NCBI GenBank assembly: GCA_004835665.1 | Contig: RBKR01000009.1 | Coordinates: 1,426,001-1,490,000 of the forward strand | Reading direction: 5' to 3' | From: Phoma sp. XZ068 | Lineage: Eukaryota > Ascomycota > Dothideomycetes > Pleosporales > Didymellaceae | Length of the DNA: 64,000 nucleotides | In this document: positions 44,634 through 58,000 of the stretch, piece by piece | How positions within the stretch are numbered: the stretch's first letter is position 1 | How the letters are laid out: every line of letters starts with the position of its first letter | Notes under the pieces: model-generated | Told to the model about the DNA's origin: nothing | The model's input: the letters and a program-made list of their open reading frames with translations, nothing else | Database searches by the model: none | Made by a program: the position numbers and the translations under genes

Positions 44634-47274
44634 ATGGCGGAACCCATGTCGACGCTTTCCCCAGAGAAAGTAAACGCCAGCTCGAATGCCATGCAGTATG
44701 AGGACGACCTCGATATCTACGACGAGGGCCCTTCCAGCCCGTTCCTGGAGAACGTTGAGCACGACAACCAAGAGAACGTCGCGCCCAGTGTTGCGGCGAC
44801 ACCATTGAAGGGACAACTCATTGATTTCGACGACGAAAGCGTGCCACAGTCGGCGTTCAAGGTTGAGTCTGGGAAGAAGAATGGGTTGAAGGAGCGCAGC
44901 AGTCCGCTGAAGAAGTCGCCGGTTAAGAATTTGCTCGAGGACTTTGAGGATGCCGTAGTGCAGACACCCAACAGGAGCCGCGCAAGCACGTTAAAGAGCT
45001 CGCCATCCAAGCAACACATGGCCGACGATTTCGAAGCCGCAGCGGTACAAACTCCAAACGGAAGCCGCGCAAGCACCATACGAGGCTCTCCGGCCAAGTC
45101 GCCTGCCAAATCATACACTGCCGAGGAGCGCCCTGGATCTTCAAGGAGTGATCGCACACGCAAGAGCCGCTCGCCGTCTAAATCCTCCGTTCTCTCCTCC
45201 GTCCCCTCTGATTTCGACATAGAGGCGACACCACGCGCGCCATCGCTCGGCGCTGCCATTGACTTGGCGCCCACACCCTCGAAGCGTCCGTCGCCGTCGC
45301 AAACGCCTTCAAGGACCGGCGCTGAGCTGCGCGATAACGAGGGGCTCACCGTTGCCGCGAACAGGTTCATCGAGGATGCAGACGTGGGCCGAAGTCATAA
45401 GAGACGCAAGTCGCACGAAAACCAATACGAGGTGAACATGGAGGCCGACATCACAGACTTCAACCCAGATGCTACAACACCGGACTTCGACGATACCCGC
45501 TTCAGCGACTTCTCCGAGATGCCAGGTCTTGACATGACCAAGTTCGCATCGTTCAGGAAGAGCCCCACAAAGAGGGGAGATGTAAGTGAGGGCAACCGCG
45601 CGTGACAACATGGTACTGACGCGTCTCTAGGCGACGCCACGAGCGCGCGTACAAATGACCCCTTCTACAGTTCGTCGATCGGAACGCACACCATCGCCTA
45701 CTCCTCGTCGCTCATACAAGGAGAACGATACCACAAACTTGCTCCTCGACTTCACAGCCCAGATGGAGTGTTTTGGGGCATCACGAAATGGTACTCCTTC
45801 GCAAGGCAACGGCAAATCGTCCACAGAACCGAACCTCCGTTCGTACTACCAGAACAAGCGGTCGCCAGCCAAGGGCGGCTACATTCCAGGTACACCCAGC
45901 CAGAACCGACCGCTGTTGAACCTTCTCGATTTTGAACTACCTCCACCACCCACACCACGGTCGCTCCCTACTGTGACTATTCGAGAGATGGAGTCGGCCA
46001 AATCTCAGTTCCAATCCCAGATCTCTTCCTTAACCGCCAGTCTATCAGGAAAAGAAGCTGAAGTTGAGTCGCTATCTAGGGCCATCTCAGATGCTGAGCG
46101 CCGCGTTGGTGAAGCACAGGAGACTGTGCGTGACGAGCGATCCGCACGTGAGTATGCTGAGGCCCAGATGGAAGACTGGAAGAAGAAAGGCGAGGAAGTG
46201 CAGACTATCCTTCAAGATGTACAGTCTGAGCTTGCACGCAACGACGAGGAGCGGGACCAACTTTATGCACGCTTAGCTGAAGCTGAGAAGCGCACTGAAG
46301 ATGCGGAGAACCGCTCTACAGAGCTGGAGACTAGACTCATCGAGGCTGAGAGCAAGAATGTCGACATGACAACCTTCATCAACAACGATGAGGACGAGAA
46401 CAAGAAGATATACTCAGAAATGGAGTGCCAGTCTGCTATCGCTGAGAAGGTCAACGAAGTAGCTCGCGATCTCCACGCTGCCTACAAGGCAAAGCATGAA
46501 AAGAAGATCAAGGCGCTGAAGGACAACTACCAGAAGAAGGCCGACGAGCGCTGCAAGGAGCTCCGGGTACAGATCACCAAACTGGAACGACAAATCGGCG
46601 ACGCAGAAGACAAGCGCGACGACACATTCAGTAAATTCGAAGAATTCGGATCAAAGTCCAACGGCCCCTGCGAGACATGCGCGAAGAACGTAGCCGCAGG
46701 ATCGGTCTCTAATCCGGAAGATGTCCGCAGCCTCGAAGTCCAGCGTTCCGAAATCGAGAGCTTGAAAGCCAAGCTCGCAGGTCTTCAGTCCGAACTGCAC
46801 TCTCTTCGCAAATCGCAACAAAATCTTCTCGAAGACCTTGAGGCAGAGCGCGTCGAGAAGGGCGAGCTTGTTGCAGCCGCCGAACAGATGCTCGTCCTCT
46901 GTGGCGAGAAGATGGAGTCAATGCAACAAGAAGATTTCCGCCGCAGTCAAGCAGCTCCCGCACAGCCTCCCCTTGAGCCCCGACCAACCTCTAAGCCAAC
47001 AAGACAGCAACCAGCGCCCGAGCAGGCAATGCGTAACACGGGTTTCCTAGCAGGCGGCAGCTCAGTCAGCTCCTCGGCATCGCGACCCGGATCCTCGCTC
47101 TCTAGCAGTCGCTCTGGTGACGCGAAACCCAAGCCAAGCGGAATGCGCGCACCCGGTGGCTTCGGCTTCAAAGCGGCCGGCGAGTCGGCACTTAGCAGGA
47201 GTCAGAGCGGTGCAGGCAAGAGCAGGCTCTTGTCCAACATCGAGCGCATGGGCGGCACAAAAGGCCAGGAGTAG
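44634..47274 (+). CDS. Large Ser/Pro-rich coiled-coil protein (possible spindle or cell-cycle role)
   Basis: Exons 44634-45581 and 45631-47274 (49 nt intron, donor GTAAGT, branch TACTGACG, acceptor TCTAG) give 863 residues. The ATG sits in ACCATGG. Residues 1-320 are disordered with many S/T-P sites in basic context (SPLKKSPVK, KSRSPSKS, PSKRPSPSQTPSR), typical of CDK targets, and a candidate nuclear signal (HKRRKSHE). Residues about 430-730 form a long coiled coil (SQFQSQISSLTASLSGKEAE, then KAKHEKKIKALKDNYQKK). A Cys pair (CETCAK) interrupts it. The tail is Ser/Gly/Arg-rich. I do not recognise an exact family; the layout resembles spindle-pole or Fin1-like mitotic proteins, which is inference only. 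A 9-residue basic repeat (TPN-R/G-SRAST) occurs twice near residues 110-150. Confidence 0.75.
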
Positions 47275-49279
47275 AACCTTTGGCCTGGCATCTTGAAAAA
47301 TCGGACTGGACGCGTTTGGGGAATTAGGAATGCTTCCACGGCTTCTACGGCGTAGATGGAAAGTACGGGGATCGATGACTGAATGATGGATGTATGGGCT
47401 TTGTGTATATCGGCGTCCGGTCATCTGGATAATAGGATGGTGATGTGAATGGGTCTCCCTGGGCGGAATGACCCATGGTCGTACGCTCACTGTTGGGGTT
47501 CAGTGTGTTTTGCATATATCCTGTTTTGCGTATAGTGTACAGTCTACGCATTCTTTTTATGACATTGATGGTATTTTTGGTACATATGACCTTATCCTCC
47601 TCTTGGTTATGATGGTGGGTGACTCGTTTGACTCTGTTCTCTGGTACATGATTAAATATTTGCTTACTACAGTGGCGAAAATGGTAGAACGTATATGCCA
47701 TAACAGGAGCAAGTCCATATCCATCCAGGAATCGCAATAATATACCTGGGTCCACGCGCAGTTAGTTAGCAATGTGAGCAAGTAAATCATGACTTTGAAG
47801 CCTTGAGACATGGTCTTCGATAGGATGCGCAGCTGACTGTCCTGCTACGCGAGGATGATTCAAAGGTCGCGGCTGCTTTGAGGTACACGATGATGCGCCT
47901 CAGATTGAGACAGAGTCATCTCTGAGCTGACACTGCTGGGAGTGCCAAGTAAAGTGGCCTGACCAGATGAAGAATGGGATGTTATGCGAGAAGTACGTGT
48001 GGGCTCCATTGTGAACTTTTCTTTGCCTGGCTTCAAGTACGCTGGTGTTGCTGGGACGGTCATCTCAAAGATTGATATAGCAGGGATTTAATTTACCGAT
48101 ATTTTCAATGCTTTTTCACGTTTGTCGCAATATGCTCAGGCGAGCGTCGCGTCAGCTGAGATGAGAGGACAGCTCAAATCCGTGCAGAGGCGGCCTCAGC
48201 CTCAAACTCTCTGGTTACTCAAAGTGTTGCCTGTCGACACAGTCATGCATTCAAAGATGGAACCTGGACAGAGGATACTATGCCTCTGTAGGACTTCGCT
48301 CATCTTTCAGCTGCCATGTTGCGCGTCTCTGTGAGTGCAGAAGGAGGCGGAAATGATTTGATCGTATTCGCGTCACACACGGACCGACCGTAATAGCAAG
48401 TCGCGGAGTAAGAGGGGTCGGAGTGTTTCACAATCACAAGTTGTCTCGGTGCATTTGTGGATGGAGGAATGTTATAATTAATGGCCGCGCAAACGGAAGG
48501 TGCAATCGGAAGGCCAATCATTTGAGCCGCGGGGAAGCTCCTTCCGGCATGAGTCAAGTCACGTGCTACATTGGGCGTTCATGACGCACTGCGACACCCT
48601 CTGATCTCCCGACCGTCGCCGGCGCTCAGCCTTCAACCATTCACTCACCAACAACCGCTCGAGCCCACCACAGGGCTCCTTAAGAATCACACACCGCGTG
48701 CAGCAAACACGCTTGCACAACACATTCATAGCAAAGATCCCTTACCCGCTGCGACAGCGTTCACCCCGCATCAGCACCGGTGACAACGCGATACAGTGCA
48801 CAACCGCGCGTAGAGCCAGCAAACACTGAACGGAAAAAGAGCTTGGAATGGATTATCTTTGCACCAGAGTCATGGCTTCTATGTGGTACTCCAATCTCCC
48901 TAAGACTGAGAAGTTTGGCGACATCATTCTTGTTAGCGGTCGCCACGGAGTCTGAACGCGCCACACAAGAAACGAATTATTCCTACAAGACAAACTGCCA
49001 CTGCAGTGCGAAACGCACTGCGACATCCGGGACTTGCAACACAGACATTGTGAGCGCGAGAGATCTCGATCCACACAACGGAGCAACCGAGACAAAGCGT
49101 GTCACTTTCACTCTCACCAACAAAGCACGCGTTAACAACGCGCATTCGCATTGTGGGTGAACACCAAGCTCGGATCCTGCGTTGTTTTACTTCAAAGCAA
49201 CTTGCTTGTGGATTTGACGCGCTCTACCACAACTACCCGAAGCGCAAACTTACCGACTGTCGACTTAGCCCGACCTTAG
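47275..49279. other. Two-kilobase intergenic region between conserved genes
   Basis: The longest gap in the conserved part. A minus-strand ATG frame at 48063-47860 (67 residues, Ser/Thr-rich, MTVPATPAYLKPG) could be a small gene but has no recognised domain. Plus-strand frames at 48571-49160 lack proper ATG starts. CT- and CA-rich text from about 48570 on looks like the 5' leader of the gene at 49280. No RNA gene recognised. Confidence 0.45.
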
Positions 49280-50428
49280 ATGTTCCAGACCACCGGTCCA
49301 GGGACCTTTCGCAACAACATGCGCCCACCCACCTCGCGCGTCCGAAGCGACGTTTCGGCAAATGCACTCTTCACTCCACGTGAATTGAAGCAGTATCGAC
49401 GATGGCAGAATTTACACACGACACTGAGGCCGAATGAGCAAGGCTTCCTTCCGACAGCCGACGAGTTCGAAGATTTCCAACAGTGGCTCCGAAAACAAGA
49501 CTCCGGCTATTTCTCCGACATATTCGAGGATGTGGCCGAACACATCAAACCATGCACCGCAGACGAGCCACCCACAGCGATCTTGTGCCGACATACTATG
49601 CATCCGATCACAGCCGGCCAATTGAGAAAGCGATGTCCTGTTTGTACGATTGACATGTACATTAGCTACACGCGAGCGCTAGAGAAGGCGCTGAGAGAAG
49701 CTGGGGGCCGTGCACCACGTGCGTGCATGACCGCCACACCCTATCAAGAATCTCTATACGCTGCCTTTGTCACGGGCAAGCTAGAAGCATTACATTGTTT
49801 GACAGAGCTTGAGCGATTGGCAGAGGAAGAAGAGAAGTGGCAGGCGCAGCACACGGAGTGGAAGAACGAGGATGTGCGCACAGCGAGCCGAGCACTGGAT
49901 TTGTACTGGTCCGAAAACGGCGCACCCACCAAGCCGCGGGTACAGCAGCCGAAGAAGGTCAAAACCGTCAATTTCGCCCCAGACACCGAATTTGAGGAAC
50001 GCCGGCCTGAAGACTACTACAAACGAAGGTCTCCGCGCTACACACCTGGCAGGTATGCACCACAGGAGAAAGATGACGAAGAAGAAGACATGGTGTCGGA
50101 AGACTCGGAAGACTACGCCCGCGCGCCCATCCTGCTTGAACAGGGACCGAGCGAGACGAACTCAACTGTCGTGAATTTCTACGATTACATGCAAACAATT
50201 GGCGTATTGAATGATGTCATCCGACGAAGCGAAGCCGGAATCCGCAAAGCAGAAGCTGCAGCGGTTGAGGATCACGAAGTGTCCAGGCTTGAGCTGATGG
50301 ATGATGACGACGATAGCGACGATAGTGAATGGGAGGATATGGACGATGACAACGAGACGGATGGGAGCGACTACATCTACTTCGAGGCCGAAGAGGATTG
50401 TAGTTTCGTGGTGTTTGGCGAGGACTGA
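49280..50428 (+). CDS. Hypothetical acidic protein with a RING-like Cys/His cluster
   Basis: Single-exon, 382 residues, ATG at 49280. Residues about 85-120 contain ILCRHTMHPITAGQLRKRCPVC, a Cys-His...CPxC cluster reminiscent of half a RING or zinc ribbon; too few ligands are visible for a full RING. A helical middle (LTELERLAEEEEKWQAQH) and a basic/Pro stretch (KPRVQQPKKVKTVNFAPD) follow. The C-terminal third is strongly acidic (DDDDDSDDSEWEDMDDDNE). No membrane segment or signal peptide. I do not recognise the family. Possible nuclear protein from its charge pattern; this is inference. Intact frame, codon use like its neighbours, convergent with YKT6. Confidence 0.7.
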   Translation: MFQTTGPGTFRNNMRPPTSRVRSDVSANALFTPRELKQYRRWQNLHTTLRPNEQGFLPTADEFEDFQQWLRKQDSGYFSDIFEDVAEHIKPCTADEPPTAILCRHTMHPITAGQLRKRCPVCTIDMYISYTRALEKALREAGGRAPRACMTATPYQESLYAAFVTGKLEALHCLTELERLAEEEEKWQAQHTEWKNEDVRTASRALDLYWSENGAPTKPRVQQPKKVKTVNFAPDTEFEERRPEDYYKRRSPRYTPGRYAPQEKDDEEEDMVSEDSEDYARAPILLEQGPSETNSTVVNFYDYMQTIGVLNDVIRRSEAGIRKAEAAAVEDHEVSRLELMDDDDDSDDSEWEDMDDDNETDGSDYIYFEAEEDCSFVVFGED

Positions 50429-50894
50429 ACAGCGGCTGTGTTCCTCAGAGCCAGGCACTAAGTAAAGCAAAAGTAAGAGCAAGAGCACGCTCGAAGCATC
50501 ACGGCCACGTAGCACGTGGTGCTCAACTGCCAGAGGCAGTTGCGAGCTGCCAAGAAGGCTGTCCTTGAGTCGATTCTACAGTGAGTCGTGAAGGGTCGAG
50601 TCTACAATGGGTTGAATAGAGGAAGATGAGAAGAGAAGAAGAGAAGAAAGAAGGCATTACACAATGCTCAAGCCAAGCCAAGAGCAGAGGCTTTTCCCGT
50701 ATCACTACGTAGATTTCAACACAATATGTACGCAATCATTCGCGTTCCAAATATAATCAATCCAAGTACCATCGTGGGTAGTCAAAGGGTATGTTCATTG
50801 CACAAACTAGTCAAACTACAAGCCCAACGCCTTGCCAGCCACATCCATCAATCCGTAGATCCATGCTGTCTCCTTGTCATTCGGATTCCAGACC
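50429..50894. other. Convergent intergenic region
   Basis: 466 bp between the stops of two convergent genes, containing both 3' flanks. A GA-rich run (50610-50660, gaagagaagaagagaag) is the only visible structure. Confidence 0.5.
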
Positions 50895-51719
50895 TTACAT
50901 CACCACACAGCAGGAATTCTGCTTCTTCGCCTGCGTATAAAACATCTTGCTCTGCGCACTCAACCCATCACTCTTGGCCACGAGATTATCAATCTTCTCG
51001 CCACGCTCCAACACACTCTCAATCGTCTTGTGCAGTACAATCTTGGTCTCGTCGAGCTCCTTTTGGATCTTGACGATGCTGTCCGCCTGCGCGGGATCCT
51101 GGTACTGCGTGATGTATGTCTTGAGCTCGGGGAAGCTGAGGTGCGGGGTGCCCTTTGTGAAGGAAGCGTAGGCGGTGCGCGGGTATTTGGAAACGAATTC
51201 GTCGACGATTTTGGAGAGGACGCGGTGGGCGACCATGGTGGGGTATTCATCGTCGGTGATTACGATGCCGCAGACGCCTTCTGTGCGACCGTAGGCGTGG
51301 AATGTGTACTCTGGTATGTGTGAGCGCTGTTGGGTGTGGTTGGGTTACGGGTAGGAGGCTAGGTGCATACCCTTCTCTTCGACATCCTGCCGCTGGCCGG
51401 GCTTTGTGCGCTGGGCGACTTCACCCGCGAAGAATGTCAACTACCAGTCGTTAGCTGCAAGGTCCTCGATTCTCGTCTGTAATCGTGACATAGGCTACGC
51501 GAGCATGGTGGGTGCAGGGTCGCTTCGTGGGTGGCGGACGTACGAATTCGGAGATGCTGCCTCTTGTGAAGCGGCCATAGGCGGAGAGGTCGCGCTCGCA
51601 GGTCAGTTCGACGGCAGGCTTGGCCTCGTTGTTGAAGATCTGGCGGTGCTTGTCAGATGCTTGTGTCTGTCGCACGCGGCGGTGAGAGGGGTGCCTACAC
51701 CAATGTATACAACCTTCAT
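50895..51719 (-). CDS. YKT6: Synaptobrevin-like v-SNARE Ykt6 (four exons)
   Basis: Exons on the minus strand: 51719-51699 (MKVVYIG), 51639-51544, 51440-51371 and 51310-50895; the introns all have GT/AG ends. The spliced protein is 200 residues, exactly the usual Ykt6 length. The longin domain reads NNEAKPAVELTCERDLSAYG, FFAGEVAQRTKPGQRQ and EYTFHAYGRTEGVCGIVITD. The R-SNARE motif spans about residues 138-195 and includes IQKELDETKIVLHKTIESVL with the central arginine in LERGEKIDNLVAKS. The end NSCCVVM is the lipidation box: palmitoylated then prenylated cysteine, CaaX with methionine, hence farnesyl. Ykt6 acts in ER-Golgi, endosome-vacuole and autophagosome-vacuole fusion. The first exon has only 21 coding bases, so it is easily missed. 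Confidence 0.93.
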
Positions 51720-52051
51720 GGCGGCGGTGGGTGGGGGTCGTCTGGAGTGTGAGAGGGGCGAGTGCAGCAAGGAGAGGGTGTCTTGCTGGTAGCCGTGTTG
51801 GTAGTTGTTACAGATCTCAGGTGCCTGGCACAGCTGCGAATGCTCATGCGCTGTCCCACCGCGCATGGCCAACCTGCGCTAGTGTGGGGGTGGGGCAAGT
51901 CGACGCGACTAGGCAAGCAGCGCCGTCATCGACGGGGAACTTTGAGCGAGCGCGAGCAACCTCGACTCACATCGACTCACACGAGGTTGTGTGAACAACG
52001 TCGAATTTTCTTGGCCAAGAGACAAACACACCAACAACGTCTCTGGTCACC
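51720..52051. promoter_or_regulatory. Divergent promoter of YKT6 and SLH1
   Basis: 332 bp separate the two ATGs. The region is GC-balanced, contains CTCACATCGACTCACACGAG-like repeats near 51962-51985 (CGACTCACA twice) and has no TATA box. Bidirectional housekeeping promoter by position. Confidence 0.55.
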
Positions 52052-55000
52052 ATGTCGTCTTCAATGGATGCAGCGCAGGCGCAATGGCTGGAGCAGCTCG
52101 CCGCTATGCGCAAAGCCATTGCAGACCTAAATCTGCCCGCTGATGCCGAGAAAGCACCAGCATACGGTGATGATTTGGAGTTCGACGACGACGACTTTTC
52201 AGGCACTGCCAGCGGAGAAGACATCTGGGACATTATTAGCGACGAATATGAAGACGAGTACAGCAGCGACCACCTCGAACAAGTCCAGGAAAGCCCAAGT
52301 GGAAGCAGCGCCTACGACCAGCGATGGCTCACCAAAAAGTGCGAGGGTGTGGCCCAAAGGGGTTCTGGTCTTGATGCGGGCGCATTGAAGGACCAGCTCT
52401 TGGCCATTCTGAGCAGCGACAGCAATAATGAAGAGTTGCAGATGATGCTAGCAGACATCGTTGGCTACGAAGAACTAGACCTAGTTACCGACCTCATCTC
52501 ACACCGCAAGGACATCACGCGGTCGTTGCTCGAGCCAACTCCCGGAGAACACAACGGCATATCAGGCCGTCTCATGACACGAGCGGAGCGCGAAGAAGCG
52601 CTGCGCAGGCAAGACTGGGAGCACAAGACTGCCACCCTCTCAGCCGCAGTTGACCGCACCGGGCCTCAGTATCCCCATGTCTACCAAACCTACTCAGCGG
52701 GCAACAAGCTCTCTGCTTATGGCAAGAAGTATGCACTTCCCACGAACCACAAGCACTTCGAGGACAACCTCTACGAAGAGTATGAATTACCCGCGATGCC
52801 CGTCGGGACCATTGGAGTAGGCCGAAAGCTTGTCGAAATCCGCGAACTGGATGGTTTGTGCCAGCGAACTTTCAAGGGTTACAAAGCTCTCAACCGCATG
52901 CAAAGCTTAGTGTACCCCGTAGCGTACAAGACGAGCGAGAATATGCTCATCTGCGCGCCTACCGGTGCTGGTAAAACAGATGCGGCAATGCTCACGATCC
53001 TCAACACCATCGGAAAAAACATGGTACCCAACCCAATTGAAGAGCCTGAGGCCACCGACTTCACCGTCATGATGGAGGATTTCAAAATCATCTACGTGGC
53101 GCCCATGAAAGCTCTCGCTGCTGAAGTTACAGAGAAGCTGGGCAAGCGTCTGGCCTGGCTGGGCATCAAGGCACGTGAGTTGACTGGAGATATGCACCTC
53201 ACCAAAGCCGAGATTCTGGACACTCAAATTATCGTCACAACACCAGAGAAGTGGGACGTTGTGACACGAAAAAGCACGGGAGACACTGAGCTCGTTCAGA
53301 AGGTGAGGCTACTCATCATTGATGAGGTCCACATGCTGCACGACGAGCGTGGTGCTGTACTGGAGAGTTTGGTGGCCAGGACACAGAGACAGGTGGAGAG
53401 CACCCAATCTCTCATCCGTATCGTTGGCCTTTCAGCTACCCTACCCAACTACGTCGACGTAGCCGACTTCCTCCGCGTGAATAAGATGGCCGGACTTTTC
53501 TACTTTGATGCTTCCTTCCGTCCGGTTCCTCTTGAGCAACACTTCATTGGCGCCAAGGGTAAACCTGGTTCAATGAAATCGCGAGAGAACTTAGAGCAGG
53601 TAGCGTTCGACAAGGTCAAGCAGATGTTGGAGCGAGGACATCAGATTATGGTCTTCGTACACTCTCGGAAGGACACCGTCAAGACAGCGAGAAGGCTCTT
53701 CGACCAAGCTGCAGATGATCAGTGCACAGACCTCTTCGACCCGACAGAACACCCCAGGTACGATGCTGCTGTTCGCGACATGAAGCAGTCCAAGGGCCGA
53801 GAACTCCGTGAGCTGCTCGGCAAAGGCATGGGCACTCACCACGCTGGTATGCCTCGCTCAGATCGAAATCTCATTGAGCGCCTGTTTTCCGAGGGTGTTA
53901 TCAAGGTCCTTTGCTGTACAGCAACCCTGGCCTGGGGTGTCAACTTACCCGCTGCCGCCGTCCTGATCAAGGGCACGCAAGTGTACAACGCACAGGAGGG
54001 TAAGTTCACCGATCTGGGTATCTTGGACGTTTTGCAGATTTTTGGACGTGCTGGTCGGCCTCAATTCCAGGACACGGGTATTGGTTTCATCTGTACGACC
54101 CATGATCGCCTTGATCACTACATGCGAGCTATAACAGAGCAGCAGCCGATTGAGTCCAGATTCTCGAGCAAGCTTGTTGATAACCTCAATGCTGAGATCT
54201 CGCTTGGCACCGTTACCACCGTGTCAGAAGCTGTGCAATGGCTTGGATACTCCTACCTGTTCGTAAGGATGCAGAAGAGTCCTCTCCTCTACGGTATCGA
54301 GTGGGCCGAGATTAGGGACGACCCACAGCTGGTGGGAAGGAGACGTAAGCTTATCATCGACGCTGCTAGAATTCTGCAGAAGAGCCAGATGATTGTCTTC
54401 AATGAGACTACGGAAGACCTCCGCTCTAAGGACGTAGGTCGCATTGCGAGTCAGTTCTATGTGCAGCAGTCAAGTATCGAGATCTTCAATACTATGATGC
54501 GTCCACGAAGCACTGATGCTGATGCTCTGGCAATGGTCAGTATGAGCGGCGAGTTCGACCAAGTGCAATCCCGCGAGACCGAAGAGAAGGAGCTCTCAGC
54601 GCTGAAGGAGGAGGGCTACGTTATCACTGAAGTCAAGGGCGGTTACGCGACACCCCACGGCAAGACAAACTACCTATTGCAAGCTCACATCTCGAGAGCG
54701 CGATTGGAGGACTTCACGCTTGTCTCGGACACCAACTACATCAAGCAGAACGCATCGCGTATCGCCAGAGCATTGTTCATGATAGCGCTTAATAGGCGCT
54801 GGGGTTACCAATGCTTGGTGTTGCTGAGTCTTTGCCAGTCAATCGAGCATCAGGTTTGGTCTATCGAGCACCCTCTCCATCAATTTGAGTTGCCACAACC
54901 AGTACTGCGAGCGCTCGATCAAAGGTACACATCAATCGAGGCCTTGCGCGACATGGAGCCACGAGAGATTGGCGATCTTGTGCACAACACCAAAATGGGC

Positions 55001-58000
55001 GGCGTCATCTCCAAGCTGTTGGACAACTTCCCAACGCTTGGCATTGAATCTGAGATTGCGCCTCTGAACCGCGATGTTCTCCGCATTCGTTTGTGGCTCA
55101 CGCCGGAGTTCAAGTGGAATGACCGCCACCACGGCACGTCAGAATCGTTCTGGATCTGGGTTGAGAATTCGGAGACTTCGGAAATCTACCACTACGAGTT
55201 CTTTATCCTGTCTCGCAAGAAGCTCTACGACGATCACGAGCTAAACTTCACAATCCCACTCACAGATCCTTTGCCAACACAAATCTACGTACGCGCTGTT
55301 TCTGATCGATGGCTGGGCGCAGAGACCGTACACCCCATCTCTTTCCAGCATCTTATCCGGCCAGACACCGAGAGTGTCTACACCGACCTGCTCGACCTGC
55401 AGCCTCTGCCTATCTCAGCTTTGAAGAACCCGCTTCTTGAAGAGCTGTACGCTCAACGCTTCCAGTACTTCAATCCTATGCAAACGCAAATCTTTCATTG
55501 TCTGTACCATACCCCAGCAAACGTCCTTCTCGGATCTCCGACTGGTAGTGGCAAGACGGTCGCGGCTGAGCTTGCCATGTGGTGGGCATTCAGGGAGAAG
55601 CCAGGCTCCAAGGTCGTATACATCGCACCCATGAAAGCCCTCGTTCGAGAGCGAGTGCAAGACTGGGGCAAGCGCCTTGCGGGACCGATGGGCTTGAAAC
55701 TTGTCGAACTGACTGGTGACAACACGCCAGACACTCGAACCATTCGCGACGCAGATATCATCATTACAACCCCTGAGAAGTGGGACGGTATCAGTCGTAG
55801 CTGGCAGACGCGTGGCTACGTCCGTCAAGTCAGTCTGGTCATTATTGATGAGATCCATCTACTCGGTGGTGACCGTGGCCCCATTCTCGAGATCATTGTA
55901 TCTCGTATGAACTATATCGCCTCGCAGAAGGAGGGTGGCTCGATCAGACTTCTCGGTATGTCGACTGCGTGCGCGAACGCGTCAGATCTGGGCAACTGGC
56001 TTGGTGTGAAGGAAGGCCTTTTCAACTTCCGTCACTCAGTCCGTCCAGTGCCGCTGGAGATCTTCATCGATGGTTTCCCTGAACAGCGAGGGTTCTGTGC
56101 ACTCATGCAGTCAATGAACAGACCTACGTTCCTCGCCATCAAGCAGCACTCGCCAGAGAAGCCAGTCATCGTGTTCGTTGCGTCGCGTCGTCAAACACGC
56201 CTGACCGCTCGTGACCTGATCAACTTCTGCGGCATGGAAGATAACCCCCGACGTTTCCTTCGCATGTCTGAAGATGATCTGGCTCTCAACCTTGAACGAG
56301 TGAAGGATGATGCATTGAGGGAAGCACTGAGTTTTGGTATCGGACTTCATCATGCCGGTCTTGTCGAGACTGACCGTTCGCTGTCTGAGGAGCTGTTCGC
56401 AAACAACAAGATCCAGATCCTTGTCGCCACCAGTACGCTAGCTTGGGGTGTCAACTTGCCAGCCCATCTTGTTGTCGTCAAAGGTACTCAGTTCTTCGAT
56501 GCCAAATCGGAAGGCTACAAAGACATGGATCTGACAGACGTGCTGCAAATGCTGGGTCGTGCCGGACGCCCTCAGTTCGATTCGTCAGGTATCGCCCGTA
56601 TCTTCACACAAGATGCGAAGAAAGAGTTCTATAAGCACTTCCTGCATACAGGCTTCCCAGTCGAGTCATCTCTGCACAAAGTCCTCGATAATCATTTGGG
56701 CGCCGAAATCTCAGCTGGCACCATTGGCACGAAGCAAGACGCGCTTGATTACCTGACGTGGACATTCTTCTTCCGCCGTCTGCACAAGAACCCGTCCTTC
56801 TATGGTCTCGAAATCTCTGCCGAAGAGCACAACACTATCGCCGCCCAAACCATGGCAAACGACTACATGGTCGACCTAGTCGAAACCTCGCTCAAGGAAC
56901 TCCACGACTCGTCCTGCGCCGCCGTCGAGCCCACGGGCGAAGTCGAGTCCACCCCGCTTGGCAAGATCATGTCCTACTACTACCTCTCGCATAAAACCAT
57001 CCGCTACCTCGTCGCCCACGCCAAGCGCGACGCAACCTTCCTCGATGCCCTAACCTGGATCTCGCACGCAACCGAATACGATGAGCTACCCGTCCGGCAC
57101 AACGAGGACCTCATCAACGCCGAGCTCTCCAAGGCCCTGCCCCTCAGTGCAGATCACTTCGGCCTGCCCATGTGGGATCCGCACGTGAAGTCCTTCCTAC
57201 TCCTCCAAGCCCACTTCTCGCGCATTGACCTGCCAATCAGCGACTACGTAGGCGACCTAAACTCCGTCCTCGACCAGTCAATTCGAATCGTACAAGCCTC
57301 CATCGACGTCCTCACCGAACTCGGTTACGTCAGCTCAACGACCCAAATGATCACTCTCCTCACATGCATTAAATCCGCACGCTGGCCCACCGACGGCCCC
57401 CTCTCTCTCCTCCCAAACATCGACCCCACGACCGAACAAAAACGCCTCGAGCACCCCCGCGCATCCCCCAAGACCCTACGAGAAGCTACCACGCTGCCCA
57501 CCCCCGCCCTCGAAAAAGCCCTGCGCATCGCAGGCGTCCCGGCTACGCTACTAAAACGCACATCCGAGCCCCTCGCCCGTCTCCCCATCGTATCCCTCGC
57601 GCTGGGCGCATACAACGCCATCTCCTTCAGCGTGAACATCACGCGGCAGAACCCTGCGCGCCTGCAAAACGGGGGTGTCCGGATTTATGCGCCGAGGTAC
57701 CCGAAGCCGCAGACTGAGGGGTTCTTTTTGGCGTTGGTGTATAGTGGGACAGATGAGATGATTGCGTTGAAGCGCGTGAATTGGGTGGATCCGAGTCGGC
57801 CTGGGTTTGCTGGGCGTGGAGGTGGACGTGGTGGTGGCGGTCGAGGTGGAGGTGGAGGTGGACGTGGTGGTGGAAGTAGCGCCGGCAGAGGCAGAGGCCA
57901 GAAGCAGATTGCCGATGGGAATGAATTGGGCGCTGCGGCTGGTGAAACTAAGCCGCATGCTTCAGCTGGTGGAGCCAAACTGCATGCCTCAGCCAAAGTA

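Noticed and set aside
48780..49160. 126-codon plus-strand frame before the gene at 49280
   Set aside because: Begins with GTG, has no protein-like features and lies in the CA-rich leader region.
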